Assembly: GCF_023701945.1 (NCBI RefSeq) | Contig: NZ_JABAEF010000002.1 | Coordinates: forward strand, 186,001 to 250,000 | From: Rhizobium sp. CG5 | GTDB taxonomy: Bacteria > Pseudomonadota > Alphaproteobacteria > Rhizobiales > Rhizobiaceae | Direction: 5' to 3' | Length of the DNA: 64,000 nt | Shown here: piece by piece, positions 1 through 7,894 of the stretch | Numbering within the stretch: the stretch's first letter is position 1 | Layout: every line of letters begins with the position of its first letter | Position numbers and translations under genes: made by a program | The notes under the pieces: generated by a model | Seen by the model: the letters and a program-made list of their open reading frames with translations, nothing else | What the model was told of the DNA's origin: nothing | The model's database searches: none

Positions 1-44
1 CTGATGCTTGGGTCGCCAGGCTGCGGTTTCAAAATTCAAGGACA

Positions 45-764
45 ATGAACATGTCATCATCGCATATCTACACGGCCTATGACGAAGACCTGAAATACCT
101 GATGCGCCGGATCTCCGAAATGGGTGGCCTGGCCGAACAGATGGTCGGCGAATCCATGCGGGCATTGGTGAATTCCGATGGCGCTTTGGCCCAGAAGGTC
201 ATCTCCGACGACGTCATCATGGACAATGCCGAGCGGGAAATCGGCGACAAGGCGATCATCACGATCGCCCGCCGCCAGCCCGTTGCCTCCGACCTTCGCG
301 AGATCATCGGCGCGCTGCGCATTGCCAGCGATCTGGAACGGGTCGGCGACCTGGCCAAGAGCAATGCCAAGCGCGTCATGGTCGTACAGGAATCCGGCAT
401 TCCCCGCACGCTCGCCCGCGGCATTGAACACCTCTCGGAACTGGCACTCGTCCAGCTCAAGGAAGTGCTCGACGTCTACACGACGCGCTCGGCCGAAAAA
501 GCCAAATCGATCCGCGACCGCGACGATGAGATCGACGCGATCTATACGTCGCTGTTCCGCGAACTGCTCACCTATATGATGGAAGATCCGCGCAATATCA
601 CCACCTGCACGCATCTGCTGTTCTGCGCCAAGAATATCGAGCGTATCGGTGACCACGCGACCAACATCGCTGAAACCATCTATTACATGGCGACCGGCGC
701 ACAGCCGGAGGGTGAGCGTCCGAAGGATGACCTGACGTCGACTGTTGGCGTCTCTGCCGAGTAA
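45..764 (+). CDS. phoU: Phosphate signalling protein PhoU
   Basis: PhoU is a cytoplasmic negative modulator of Pho signalling, linking the Pst phosphate transporter to the PhoR/PhoB pair. The 239-residue length is typical. Two PhoU helical-bundle repeats are visible, each ending in the family metal-binding signature: DLERVGD at residues 96-102 and NIERIGD at 197-203. The start at 45 follows an AAGGAC Shine-Dalgarno; a second in-frame ATG lies two codons on at 51, so the exact start could shift by two residues. phoB follows 33 bases downstream, consistent with the end of a pst-phoU-phoB operon whose upstream part is outside the window. Confidence 0.97.
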   Translation: MNMSSSHIYTAYDEDLKYLMRRISEMGGLAEQMVGESMRALVNSDGALAQKVISDDVIMDNAEREIGDKAIITIARRQPVASDLREIIGALRIASDLERVGDLAKSNAKRVMVVQESGIPRTLARGIEHLSELALVQLKEVLDVYTTRSAEKAKSIRDRDDEIDAIYTSLFRELLTYMMEDPRNITTCTHLLFCAKNIERIGDHATNIAETIYYMATGAQPEGERPKDDLTSTVGVSAE

Positions 765-797
765 TGATGTTTCCCGCCTGAAGGGGTACGTGAGCAA

Positions 798-1481
798 ATG
801 CTGCCGAAAATAGCTGTGGTTGAGGACGAAGAAGCACTGAGCGTGCTTCTTCGCTACAACCTGGAAGCCGAGGGCTACGAGGTTGAGGCCATTCTTCGTG
901 GCGACGAAGCGGAACTGCGCCTGCAGGAACGGGTACCCGACCTGCTGATCCTCGATTGGATGCTGCCGGGCGTGTCGGGCATCGAATTGTGCCGGCGCCT
1001 GCGCATGCGGCCGGAGACCGAGCGTCTGCCGATCATCATGTTGACGGCGCGCGGCGAGGAAAGCGAACGGGTTCGCGGCCTTGCAACCGGCGCCGACGAC
1101 TATGTCGTCAAGCCGTTCTCGACGCCGGAACTGATGGCCCGCGTCAAGGCCATGCTGCGTCGGGCGCGTCCCGAAGTGCTGTCCAGCGTGCTGCGCTGCG
1201 GCGACATCGAACTCGACCGCGAAACGCACCGGGTTCACCGCAAGAGCCGCGAAGTCCGCCTCGGACCGACCGAATTCCGGCTTCTCGAATTCCTGATGGC
1301 GTCGCCGGGCCGGGTCTTCTCCCGCTCGCAGCTACTCGACGGCGTCTGGGGACATGACATCTATGTCGATGAGCGCACGGTCGACGTTCATGTTGGACGC
1401 CTGCGCAAGGCGCTCAACTTTTCCAGCATGCAGGATGTGATCCGCACGGTTCGCGGCGCAGGCTATTCGATGGAAGCCTGA
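798..1481 (+). CDS. phoB: Phosphate regulon response regulator PhoB
   Basis: DNA-binding response regulator of the OmpR/PhoB class that activates phosphate-starvation genes when phosphorylated. The receiver domain covers about residues 4-117, with acidic pocket ED at 9-11, phospho-acceptor Asp53 in ILDWMLPG, the conserved Thr83 and Lys105 in VVKPF. The C-terminal winged helix lies at about 130-225 and ends with the typical VRTVRGAGYSME. Length of 227 residues is normal. It directly follows phoU and is followed by a strong intrinsic terminator, so it is the last gene of the operon. Assignment as PhoB rather than another OmpR-type regulator rests on the phoU neighbour and the close match of the C-terminal domain. 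Confidence 0.97.
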   Translation: MLPKIAVVEDEEALSVLLRYNLEAEGYEVEAILRGDEAELRLQERVPDLLILDWMLPGVSGIELCRRLRMRPETERLPIIMLTARGEESERVRGLATGADDYVVKPFSTPELMARVKAMLRRARPEVLSSVLRCGDIELDRETHRVHRKSREVRLGPTEFRLLEFLMASPGRVFSRSQLLDGVWGHDIYVDERTVDVHVGRLRKALNFSSMQDVIRTVRGAGYSMEA

Positions 1482-1510
1482 GCGCCGGCTGAAGCACGCA
1501 AACGAAAACG

Positions 1511-1537
1511 AAAAAACGGGCAAGGGCCCGTTTTTTT
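1511..1537 (+). terminator. Rho-independent terminator after phoB
   Basis: A perfect stem ACGGGC (1516-1521) / GCCCGT (1526-1531) with a four-base loop is flanked by an A-run and followed by seven Ts. The A/T flanks extend the stem, so it could also stop transcription from the convergent gcrA side. Confidence 0.9.
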
Positions 1538-1653
1538 GTATTGATGGATAGTGCTGAAACAGGCAGGCCTGTGTGCGGCCGAAATTGGCGCTTCCGGCAT
1601 GACCGGTCGAGCAGGACCTTCGAACCGGGTTGGCCCGAAGGTCCTGGCGAGAG

Positions 1654-2187
1654 TTAGCGCGCTGCCTTGCGCCGTTCGCCGACCGGCTGATAGGCCATCT
1701 TGGCGTGATAGGCGCAATAGGGCGACGCATCCGGGGAATCGCAGCCACAGAAGTGGAAGTCGTCCTTCATCGGATCGCCGACGGGCCATTTGCAGGTCCG
1801 TTCGGTCAGGTCGGTCAGCAACAGTTTCTTGGAGATCGGCACCACCACATTGCTGGGGCGGACGACTTCCACTTCCTCGTGGCCGTCGATTTCGACCTCT
1901 TCCTTGATCATCGTTGCGCCATCGGCACGGGTGACCGTGCGGGTGGTGACGCGCGAGGCGAAATTCGGCGCCCGCGGCGCGGACGTGGTGCGCTGCTTGG
2001 CAGCCGCCACCCGGCTTGCCGAGGTGCTGCCGCCGGCCTTTGCCCGGCCCGGCAGGCACAGCCTGTGGACCTTGCCGATCACGGCATTTCGGCTGACGCC
2101 ACCCAGCTGGGCCGCAATTTGGCTCGCACTCAGCCCTTCAGCCCAAAGTCTTTTGAGCCGCTCGACGCGCTCGTCTGTCCAGTTCAT
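1654..2187 (-). CDS. gcrA: Cell-cycle regulator GcrA
   Basis: GcrA is an alphaproteobacterial global cell-cycle regulator that binds sigma70 RNA polymerase and promoters carrying CcrM-methylated GAnTC sites. The start chosen is the ATG at 2187 (MNWTDERVERLKRLW), because it begins exactly at the conserved N-terminal helix-turn-helix and has a GGAG Shine-Dalgarno; an upstream ATG at 2232 would add 15 non-conserved residues. The first 45 residues are the DNA-binding domain with SASQIAAQLG and SRNAVIGKVHRL. A basic, Ala-rich linker follows, and the C-terminal polymerase-binding module carries CKWPVGDP and a cluster FCGC...YCAYH. Length is 177 residues, as usual. Its upstream DNA carries a CtrA-like box and a dense group of GAnTC sites. 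Confidence 0.96.
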   Translation of the reverse strand: MNWTDERVERLKRLWAEGLSASQIAAQLGGVSRNAVIGKVHRLCLPGRAKAGGSTSASRVAAAKQRTTSAPRAPNFASRVTTRTVTRADGATMIKEEVEIDGHEEVEVVRPSNVVVPISKKLLLTDLTERTCKWPVGDPMKDDFHFCGCDSPDASPYCAYHAKMAYQPVGERRKAAR

Positions 2188-2221
2188 GCCGCTATCTCCG
2201 CCTATCGCGTGTCTGTTGGCA

Positions 2222-2371
2222 GAATCCCTCACCGTTGCTCCGGACGAATCCGGAACGCAACTTGCCTCGTTACTGTCGGTGACTAGTTCCGCCGCATGCA
2301 GTCTAGTAATTATTCGTTAACCTAGTGTGAGCCTGACTCCGTGACAAGAGTCGGCCGAATCAGGATGATTC
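2222..2371. promoter_or_regulatory. Cluster of six GAnTC (CcrM) sites upstream of gcrA/argD
   Basis: GAnTC occurs at 2222-2226, 2246-2250, 2335-2339, 2348-2352, 2357-2361 and 2367-2371. About 0.6 sites are expected by chance in 150 bases, and the last four fall within 37 bases. GAnTC is the target of the cell-cycle methyltransferase CcrM. The 428-base interval between gcrA (2187) and argD (2615) holds no other gene and must contain both divergent promoters. Confidence 0.7.
2306..2322 (+). promoter_or_regulatory. Candidate CtrA box in the gcrA upstream region
   Basis: GTAA, seven bases, TTAACC matches the CtrA consensus TTAA-N7-TTAAC with one mismatch in the first half-site. In Caulobacter, CtrA represses gcrA. 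The site lies about 120-135 bases upstream of the gcrA start codon. Binding is inferred from the motif only. Confidence 0.5.
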
Positions 2372-2614
2372 GATTTTCGGGTTTTCCCCAACTTGCTCAT
2401 TTGTGTGCGTCTGAAAAAAGTACCGGGCTGAGGTTGCGACACCCAGCGGGAAGGCCGTAAAAACACTGTTATTGCGTTGTTTTGTTGACAGCATGGGCCG
2501 AAATCGGGATAGTGCTCTGGCCGCCGCAAGGCGGCATTTTTAATTTTTCGGGCATGTCCGATCTTTTGACGGTCGGAATGGACATTTTAGTCTCGTCGAA
2601 GGAGTTTTTGCGCC

Positions 2615-3820
2615 ATGGCTGAAGCCTCGCCGCTCTACGAAACCTATATGCGGGCGCCCCTGCGGTTCGTGCGCGGGGAAGGGGTCTGGCTGTTCACCGA
2701 AGATGGCCAGCGCTATCTCGATTTTGCCGCCGGTGTCGCCGTCAATTCGCTTGGTCATGCCCATCCGCATCTGGTGGAAGCCATCAAGGCACAGGCCGAC
2801 AAGGTCTGGCATCTCTCCAATCTCTACGAGATCCCAGGCCAGGAGCGTTTGGCGCAGCGGCTTTGCGCGGCAACCTTTGCCGACAAGGTGTTCTTCACCA
2901 ATTCCGGCGCCGAAGCGCTGGAATGCTCGATCAAGACGGCCCGCCGCTATCAGTATGCCAAGGGGCACCCTGAGAAATTCCACATCATCACCTTCGAAGG
3001 CGCGTTTCACGGCCGCACCATCGCGACGGTCGCCGCGGGCGGCCAGGAGAAATACCTGGAGGGCTTCGGTCCCAAGGCTCCCGGCTTCGACCAGGTGCCG
3101 TTCGGCGACATGGAGGCTTTGAAGGCCGCCATCACCGATGCGACGGCTGCGATCCTGATCGAACCGGTCCAGGGCGAGGGCGGCATCCGCACTGTTTCCA
3201 ACGAGATCCTGCGCGAACTTCGCTCCATCTGCGACGACAACGGGCTTCTGCTGATCCTCGACGAGGTGCAGTCGGGCGTCGGCCGCACCGGCAAGCTGTT
3301 TGCCCATGAATGGGCCGGCATCACGCCCGATATCATGGCCGTTGCCAAGGGCATCGGCGGCGGCTTTCCGCTGGGCGCCTGCCTTGCGACCGAAGAAGCG
3401 GCATCCGGTATGAAGGCCGGCACCCACGGCTCGACCTATGGCGGCAATCCGCTGGCCATGGCGGTCGGCAATGCCGTTCTCGATATCGTGCTGGCGGATG
3501 ATTTCCTGCCGCATGTCCGCGACGTGGCTCTGGTGTTCCGCCAGGGTCTCGCCGCCCTGAAGGACCGGTTCCCCGATGTCATCGAGGAGATCCGCGGCGA
3601 GGGCCTGATGCTCGGCATCAAGGCCAAGGTGCCGTCGGCCGAGTTGCTGAAGGCCATGCGCGCCGAGCACATGCTCGGCGTTCCGGCGGGCGACAATGTC
3701 ATTCGTCTTCTGCCGCCGCTGACAACCACGGCCGAGGAAGCCCGCGAGGGCCTGCATCGCATCGAATTGGCCGCAGAGAGCCTGAGTGCGCGCGAACCCG
3801 TGCTCGCTGCCCGGGCTTAA
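2615..3820 (+). CDS. argD: Acetylornithine aminotransferase
   Basis: Class III PLP-dependent aminotransferase converting N-acetylglutamate semialdehyde to N-acetylornithine in arginine biosynthesis. The 401 residues match the ArgD family. Visible are TNSGAEALE (95-103), FEGAFHGRT (127-135), [12 protein letters not shown] with the PLP-ring Asp216, and the Schiff-base lysine Lys245 in [13 protein letters not shown]. The ATG is preceded by GAAGGAG. argF starts only 16 bases after the stop, giving an argD-argF operon, probably continuing to hslO as in many rhizobia. Confidence 0.96.
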   Translation: MAEASPLYETYMRAPLRFVRGEGVWLFTEDGQRYLDFAAGVAVNSLGHAHPHLVEAIKAQADKVWHLSNLYEIPGQERLAQRLCAATFADKVFFTNSGAEALECSIKTARRYQYAKGHPEKFHIITFEGAFHGRTIATVAAGGQEKYLEGFGPKAPGFDQVPFGDMEALKAAITDATAAILIEPVQGEGGIRTVSNEILRELRSICDDNGLLLILDEVQSGVGRTGKLFAHEWAGITPDIMAVAKGIGGGFPLGACLATEEAASGMKAGTHGSTYGGNPLAMAVGNAVLDIVLADDFLPHVRDVALVFRQGLAALKDRFPDVIEEIRGEGLMLGIKAKVPSAELLKAMRAEHMLGVPAGDNVIRLLPPLTTTAEEAREGLHRIELAAESLSAREPVLAARA

Positions 3821-3836
3821 GGACAGGTATGGAATA

Positions 3837-4754
3837 ATGGCATCTCCCAAGCATTTCCTGGATCTTTCGGCCATGACTGCCGAGGATCTGCGCAAGATCA
3901 TCGACGACGCCCGCACCCGCAAGACGGCGACCAAGGCCGGCACGGCCGACAAGCCCTTGGCCGGCAAGATGCTGGCGATGATTTTTGAAAAGCCGTCGAC
4001 CCGCACGCGCGTCTCGTTCGACGTCGGCATGCGCCAGCTGGGTGGTGAAACGCTGTTCCTGTCGGGCACCGAAATGCAGCTCGGTCGCGCCGAAACCATC
4101 GGCGATACGGCCAAGGTCCTGTCGCGTTATGTCGATGCGATCATGATCCGCACCACCGATCATGCGCGCCTGCTGGAAATGGCCGAGCACGCCACCGTAC
4201 CGGTCATCAATGCGCTGACCGATCTCACCCATCCCTGCCAGATCATGGCGGATATCCTGACCCTTGAGGAACATCGCGGCCCGATCAAGGGCAAGACGCT
4301 CGCCTGGACCGGCGACGGCAACAATGTGCTGCATTCGCTTGTGGAAGGTGCGGCGCGTTTTGGCTATCGCATGAATATGGCGGTGCCGCTCGGCTCCGAG
4401 CCGGACGACCGTATCCTCAACTGGGCGCGCAACAATGGCGGCGAGATCATGCTCTGCCATGACGCCGATCGCGCCGTGGCCAATGCCGATGCGGTGATCA
4501 CCGACACCTGGGTGTCGATGAATCTGGAGCACAAGGCCCGTGGCCACAATGTCTTCCAGCCGTTCCAGGTCAATCCGCAGCTGATGGCCAAGGCCAATCC
4601 GGACGCGCTGTTCCTGCACTGCCTGCCCGCCCATCGCGGCGAGGAAGTGACGGACGAGGTCATCGACGGGCCGCAGTCGGTGGTCTTCGACGAGGCGGAA
4701 AATCGCCTGCATGCGCAGAAATCCATCCTTGCCTGGTGCTTCGGAGCGGTTTAA
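3837..4754 (+). CDS. argF: Ornithine carbamoyltransferase
   Basis: Catalyses carbamoyl phosphate plus ornithine to citrulline. The start at 3837 ([10 protein letters not shown]) follows the argD stop by 16 bases; an in-frame ATG inside argD is rejected because the extra residues are not family-like. The carbamoyl-phosphate motif STRTR is at residues 54-58, the ornithine/carbamoyl loop HPCQ at 132-135, and the C-terminal [11 protein letters not shown] near residue 263. At 305 residues it is a standard anabolic OTC. Overlap and spacing suggest cotranscription with argD. Confidence 0.96.
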   Translation: MASPKHFLDLSAMTAEDLRKIIDDARTRKTATKAGTADKPLAGKMLAMIFEKPSTRTRVSFDVGMRQLGGETLFLSGTEMQLGRAETIGDTAKVLSRYVDAIMIRTTDHARLLEMAEHATVPVINALTDLTHPCQIMADILTLEEHRGPIKGKTLAWTGDGNNVLHSLVEGAARFGYRMNMAVPLGSEPDDRILNWARNNGGEIMLCHDADRAVANADAVITDTWVSMNLEHKARGHNVFQPFQVNPQLMAKANPDALFLHCLPAHRGEEVTDEVIDGPQSVVFDEAENRLHAQKSILAWCFGAV

Positions 4755-4930
4755 CCATTTCCGGGGTATCGTATCGTAAAGCAGGTTGAGCACAGGGCTG
4801 CGGTGGTCGGCGGGCTGCAACGGCTTGTCCGTGCTTGATCTTTCGCTGCGTAAACCCCATGTGTGCGCTTTCCGTGAAGCCACTGGGCTTCCTTTTGATC
4901 GGGCGTCCCTCGCGCCATGGAGTAGCAATT

Positions 4931-5923
4931 ATGTCAGACAGGTCGAACGCGCTGGGCGAATTCGATTTCGCCGGAGATGATCACGTCGTCCCCTTCCAGG
5001 TCGAAGGCCTGGATGTGCGCGGTCGCGCCGTGCAATTGGGTCCCCTGCTCAATAGCATTCTCGGGCGCCACAATTATCCGCCGGCCGTAGCCAGGCTCCT
5101 GGCAGAGGCCATCGTGCTGACCGTGCTGATCGGCACCTCCCTGAAATTCCAGGGCAAGTTCATTGTCCAGACCAAGACCGATGGACCGGTGGATCTGCTC
5201 GTGGCGGATTTTGCAGCGCCTGACAGCGTCCGCGCCTATGCCCGTTTTGACGAGGAGCGGCTGGCGGCGGCGATTGCGGCAGGCGAAGCATCACCGTCGC
5301 AGCTTTTGGGCAACGGCATCCTGGCGCTGACGATCGACCAGGGCAATTACATGCAGCCCTATCAGGGTATCGTGCCGCTGGACGGCTCGACGCTGGAGGA
5401 GGTTGCCGGCCTCTATTTCCGCCAGTCCGAACAGATCCCGACCCGTGTGCGGCTTGGTGTCGCCGAGCTGTTCGACCGTGACGCAGAGGGCAAGCCGCGG
5501 CACTCCTGGCGGGCAGGCGGCGTGCTGGCCCAGTTCCTGCCGACAGCCCCTGAGCGCATGCGCCAGCCTGATTTGCATGGCGGCGACGGCGATGTGGGCC
5601 AGGGCATGGATCATGTCGAAGATGATGCCTGGGCCGAAGCCCGCGCCCTGGTCGAGACCATCGATTCCGACGAGTTGACGGATCCCTTGATCGGTGTGGA
5701 GCGGCTGTTGTTCCGGCTGTTCCACGAGCGCGGCGTGCGGGTCTATCCGCCTCTGCAGATGCAGGACCGCTGCAGCTGTTCGCGCGACAAGATCAAGGGT
5801 GTGCTGAAGGGCTTCAGCGCCGATGAGATCGCCGCCAGCGACGAAGAGGGCGAAATCGCGGTCACCTGCGAGTTCTGTTCGACCACCTATCGCTATCAGT
5901 TGGATGAGGTCGAGAACGCCTGA
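4931..5923 (+). CDS. hslO: Redox-regulated chaperone Hsp33
   Basis: Hsp33 is a cytoplasmic holdase activated by oxidation of a zinc-binding cysteine cluster. The C-terminal switch is complete: CSC near residues 281-283 and, about 30 residues later, CEFC, the family Cys-X-Cys and Cys-X2-Cys pairs. The start at 4931 (MSDRSNALGEF) is chosen for the GGAG at 4919-4922; the frame stays open upstream but those residues lack similarity to the family. Length is 330 residues. It lies 176 bases after argF, in which no gene or clear terminator is seen, and its end is only 13 bases from the convergent apaG stop. Confidence 0.95.
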   Translation: MSDRSNALGEFDFAGDDHVVPFQVEGLDVRGRAVQLGPLLNSILGRHNYPPAVARLLAEAIVLTVLIGTSLKFQGKFIVQTKTDGPVDLLVADFAAPDSVRAYARFDEERLAAAIAAGEASPSQLLGNGILALTIDQGNYMQPYQGIVPLDGSTLEEVAGLYFRQSEQIPTRVRLGVAELFDRDAEGKPRHSWRAGGVLAQFLPTAPERMRQPDLHGGDGDVGQGMDHVEDDAWAEARALVETIDSDELTDPLIGVERLLFRLFHERGVRVYPPLQMQDRCSCSRDKIKGVLKGFSADEIAASDEEGEIAVTCEFCSTTYRYQLDEVENA

Positions 5924-5936
5924 TGCGGCGTTCGCA

Positions 5937-6329
5937 TCAGTTCAGCACGCGCAACAGTCCCGGCGCATCGAGAGAAAAGGCCGGGATCGCCACCTCGAAC
6001 ATCTCGCCCCGATCGGTCTGCATCAGGTAATGGCCGAACATCAGCCCGGACGGGGTGTCGAGCGGGCAGCCTGACGTGTATTCGAAGCTGTCGCCGGGCT
6101 CCAGGCGCGGCTGCTCGCCGATCACACCCGGTCCGTTGACCTCGTCCACCTGGCCGTTCTGGTCGGTAATATGCCAGTAGCGATGGGTCAGCTTCACGGT
6201 TTCGATCGAATGATTGGCGATGACGATCCGATAACCCCAGACATAGCGGTCGTCATCCGGATCGGATTGCTCCTCCAGATAGAATGGCTCGACCACCACT
6301 TCTATATCCCGTGTCAAGGCACGATACAT
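5937..6329 (-). CDS. apaG: ApaG family protein
   Basis: Small single-domain protein of the ApaG/DUF525 family with a fibronectin-III-like beta sandwich; linked in enterobacteria to Co2+/Mg2+ homeostasis, but its molecular role is unsettled. Family signatures seen are [36 protein letters not shown] and [10 protein letters not shown]. The length of 130 residues is typical. The 179-base upstream interval to metZ contains a perfect 12-base palindrome, ATCCTATAGGAT at 6362-6373, about 35 bases before the start codon; its role is unknown. Confidence 0.94.
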   Translation of the reverse strand: MYRALTRDIEVVVEPFYLEEQSDPDDDRYVWGYRIVIANHSIETVKLTHRYWHITDQNGQVDEVNGPGVIGEQPRLEPGDSFEYTSGCPLDTPSGLMFGHYLMQTDRGEMFEVAIPAFSLDAPGLLRVLN

Positions 6330-6469
6330 GCGCCGTCCCTTTTTAAAGATGTACTAAGCATATCCTATAGGATGGGAATGGCGTCAAGGAATGCAAGATT
6401 CTCAACGGATTTTGGGGCCCCTTTGGCGGCCTTTCTCATCTTAACACTAATGGTCTAGGTAAACAGACG

Positions 6470-6500
6470 AGCTCGCCCACAGCCGAGGCCAGGGCGAGCT
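6470..6500 (-). terminator. Hairpin after metZ
   Basis: Inverted repeat AGCTCGCCC (6470-6478) / GGGCGAGCT (6492-6500) with a 13-base loop lies eight bases beyond the metZ stop. Read on the minus strand it is followed by CGTCTGTTT, a weak U tract, so it may be an inefficient intrinsic terminator. Confidence 0.55.
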
Positions 6501-6508
6501 TTATCGGA

Positions 6509-7693
6509 TCAGGCCGAAACGCTCCGCAAAGCCTGGGCGAAATCCTCGAGAAGATCGTCCGTGTCCTCAATGCCGCAGGACAGCCGCACCGTTCCGCCGG
6601 AAATGCCGAGTTCCGCACGGGCCTCGTCGCTGAGGTTCTTGTGGGTTGTGGTCGCCGGATGGGTGATCAACGTCTTGGCATCGCCGAGATTGTTGGAAAT
6701 CAGCACGATGTCGAGGGCATTCTGCAGGGCAAATGCCGCCTCCTTGCCGCCCTTCAACTCGAATGCCACCAGCGTCGAGCCGCCGCTCATCTGGCTGGCG
6801 ACGATGTCGGCCTGCGGATGGTCGGCGCGGCCGGGATAGATCACCTTGGCCACCTGGTTCTGCTCGGCCAGGAAGTCGGCGATCTTTGCTGCGGTCTCGG
6901 TCTGCTGCTTAACGCGCAGGGCCAGCGTTTCCACGCCCTTCAGAAGCGTCCAGGCGTTGAACGGTGACATGGCCGGGCCGGTATGGCGGAAGTAATCGTG
7001 CAGGTGCTCGTCGATCCATTCCTTGTCGGAGAGCACGACGCCCCCCAGGCATCGGCCCTGGCCGTCAATATGCTTGGTGGCCGAATAGACGACCACATGG
7101 GCGCCAAGCTCCAGCGGCTTCTGGTAGAGCGGCGTGGCGAATACGTTGTCGACCACGACCTTGGCGCCGATCTGGTTCGCGAGCCTGGCGACGCCGGCGA
7201 TATCGATCACTTCGAGCGTCGGATTGGTCGGGCTTTCGAGGAAAAACACCTTGGTGTTCTTGCGGATCGCCTGTTCCCAGTTGGCGAGGTCGCGGCCGTC
7301 GACCAGCGTGAACTCGATGCCATAGCGCGGTGCCAGCGTCTCGACCACCCAGCGGCAGGAGCCGAACAGGGCGCGGGCCGCGACGATATGATCGCCGGCT
7401 TTCAGCTGGCAAAGAAGCGCCGCCGACACGGCGGCCATGCCGGAGGCCGTGGCGCGGGCATCCTCGGCGCCTTCCAGCATGCACATGCGCTTTTCGAACA
7501 TGTCATTGGTCGGACTGCCGTAGCGCGCATAGATGAAACCGTCGGTCTCGCCTTTGAAGCGCGCCTCGGCGGCTTCAGACGTGTCGTAGACAAAACCTTG
7601 TGTCAGGAAAATTGCTTCGGAGGTTTCGCCATACTGCGAGCGCAGGGTCCCGCCATGGACCAGTTGCGTTGCCGGACGCCAATTCTTGCTCAT
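6509..7693 (-). CDS. metZ: O-succinylhomoserine sulfhydrylase
   Basis: Cys/Met-metabolism PLP enzyme that makes homocysteine from an O-acylhomoserine and sulfide. The start at 7693 (MSKNWRPATQLVHGG) begins at the conserved N-terminus; the frame continues upstream through the riboswitch, which cannot be coding. The PLP lysine is Lys207 in VVYSATKHIDGQGR, with SPTNPTLE at 154-161 and VDNVFATPLYQKP near 181-193. Length is 394 residues. A SAM-II riboswitch and an attenuator-type hairpin lie immediately upstream, which is strong independent support for a methionine-pathway gene. OSHS versus OAHS specificity cannot be settled by eye. Confidence 0.95.
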   Translation of the reverse strand: MSKNWRPATQLVHGGTLRSQYGETSEAIFLTQGFVYDTSEAAEARFKGETDGFIYARYGSPTNDMFEKRMCMLEGAEDARATASGMAAVSAALLCQLKAGDHIVAARALFGSCRWVVETLAPRYGIEFTLVDGRDLANWEQAIRKNTKVFFLESPTNPTLEVIDIAGVARLANQIGAKVVVDNVFATPLYQKPLELGAHVVVYSATKHIDGQGRCLGGVVLSDKEWIDEHLHDYFRHTGPAMSPFNAWTLLKGVETLALRVKQQTETAAKIADFLAEQNQVAKVIYPGRADHPQADIVASQMSGGSTLVAFELKGGKEAAFALQNALDIVLISNNLGDAKTLITHPATTTHKNLSDEARAELGISGGTVRLSCGIEDTDDLLEDFAQALRSVSA

Positions 7694-7714
7694 GCCATCA
7701 TGCCTTTCAAATAC

Positions 7715-7746
7715 AAAAAAACCGGCCACGAATACGGACCGGTTTT
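7715..7746 (-). terminator. Attenuator terminator in the metZ leader
   Basis: On the minus strand AAAACCGGTCC and GGCCGGTTTTTTT form a long stem with one bulged base and an 8-base loop, followed by the T-run at 7715-7721. It sits between the SAM-II aptamer and the metZ ATG, 22 bases upstream of the start codon. Its 5' arm contains CCGGTC (complement of 7737-7742), which can also pair with GACCGG of the aptamer (complement of 7753-7758). Confidence 0.8.
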
Positions 7747-7751
7747 GAGTA

Positions 7752-7811
7752 CCCGGTCTATTTAGCCATTTGTTTAACGTGGCTGCAAGCCGACCGGCCA
7801 AATCACCACGG
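7752..7811 (-). promoter_or_regulatory. SAM-II riboswitch (metA motif) for metZ
   Basis: On the minus strand the P1 stem is CGTGG (7806-7810) pairing with CCACG (7778-7782). The loop has TGATTTG and then CCGGTC (7792-7797); downstream come TTAAACA, the conserved GCTAAA (7761-7766) and GACCGG (7753-7758), which closes the pseudoknot with the loop. This order and these conserved blocks are those of SAM-II, found mostly upstream of methionine genes in alphaproteobacteria. High SAM is expected to switch metZ off. Confidence 0.92.
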
Positions 7812-7894
7812 GATAAGGCTCAAATACGCCGAACTCGGGCTTGCGTCAATTCCTCGACTTTGGTTTTGTCGGGCCAAAATCTGAGGTGATGGAC

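Noticed and set aside
57..1238. Long minus-strand open frame opposite phoU and phoB
   Set aside because: It is antisense to two certain genes, has the His/Gly/Arg-rich composition of a codon-position shadow and no ribosome site.
7841..7894. N-terminal extension of dcd from 7841
   Set aside because: The added residues are not family-like, and GAGGTG is correctly spaced only for the ATG at 7895.
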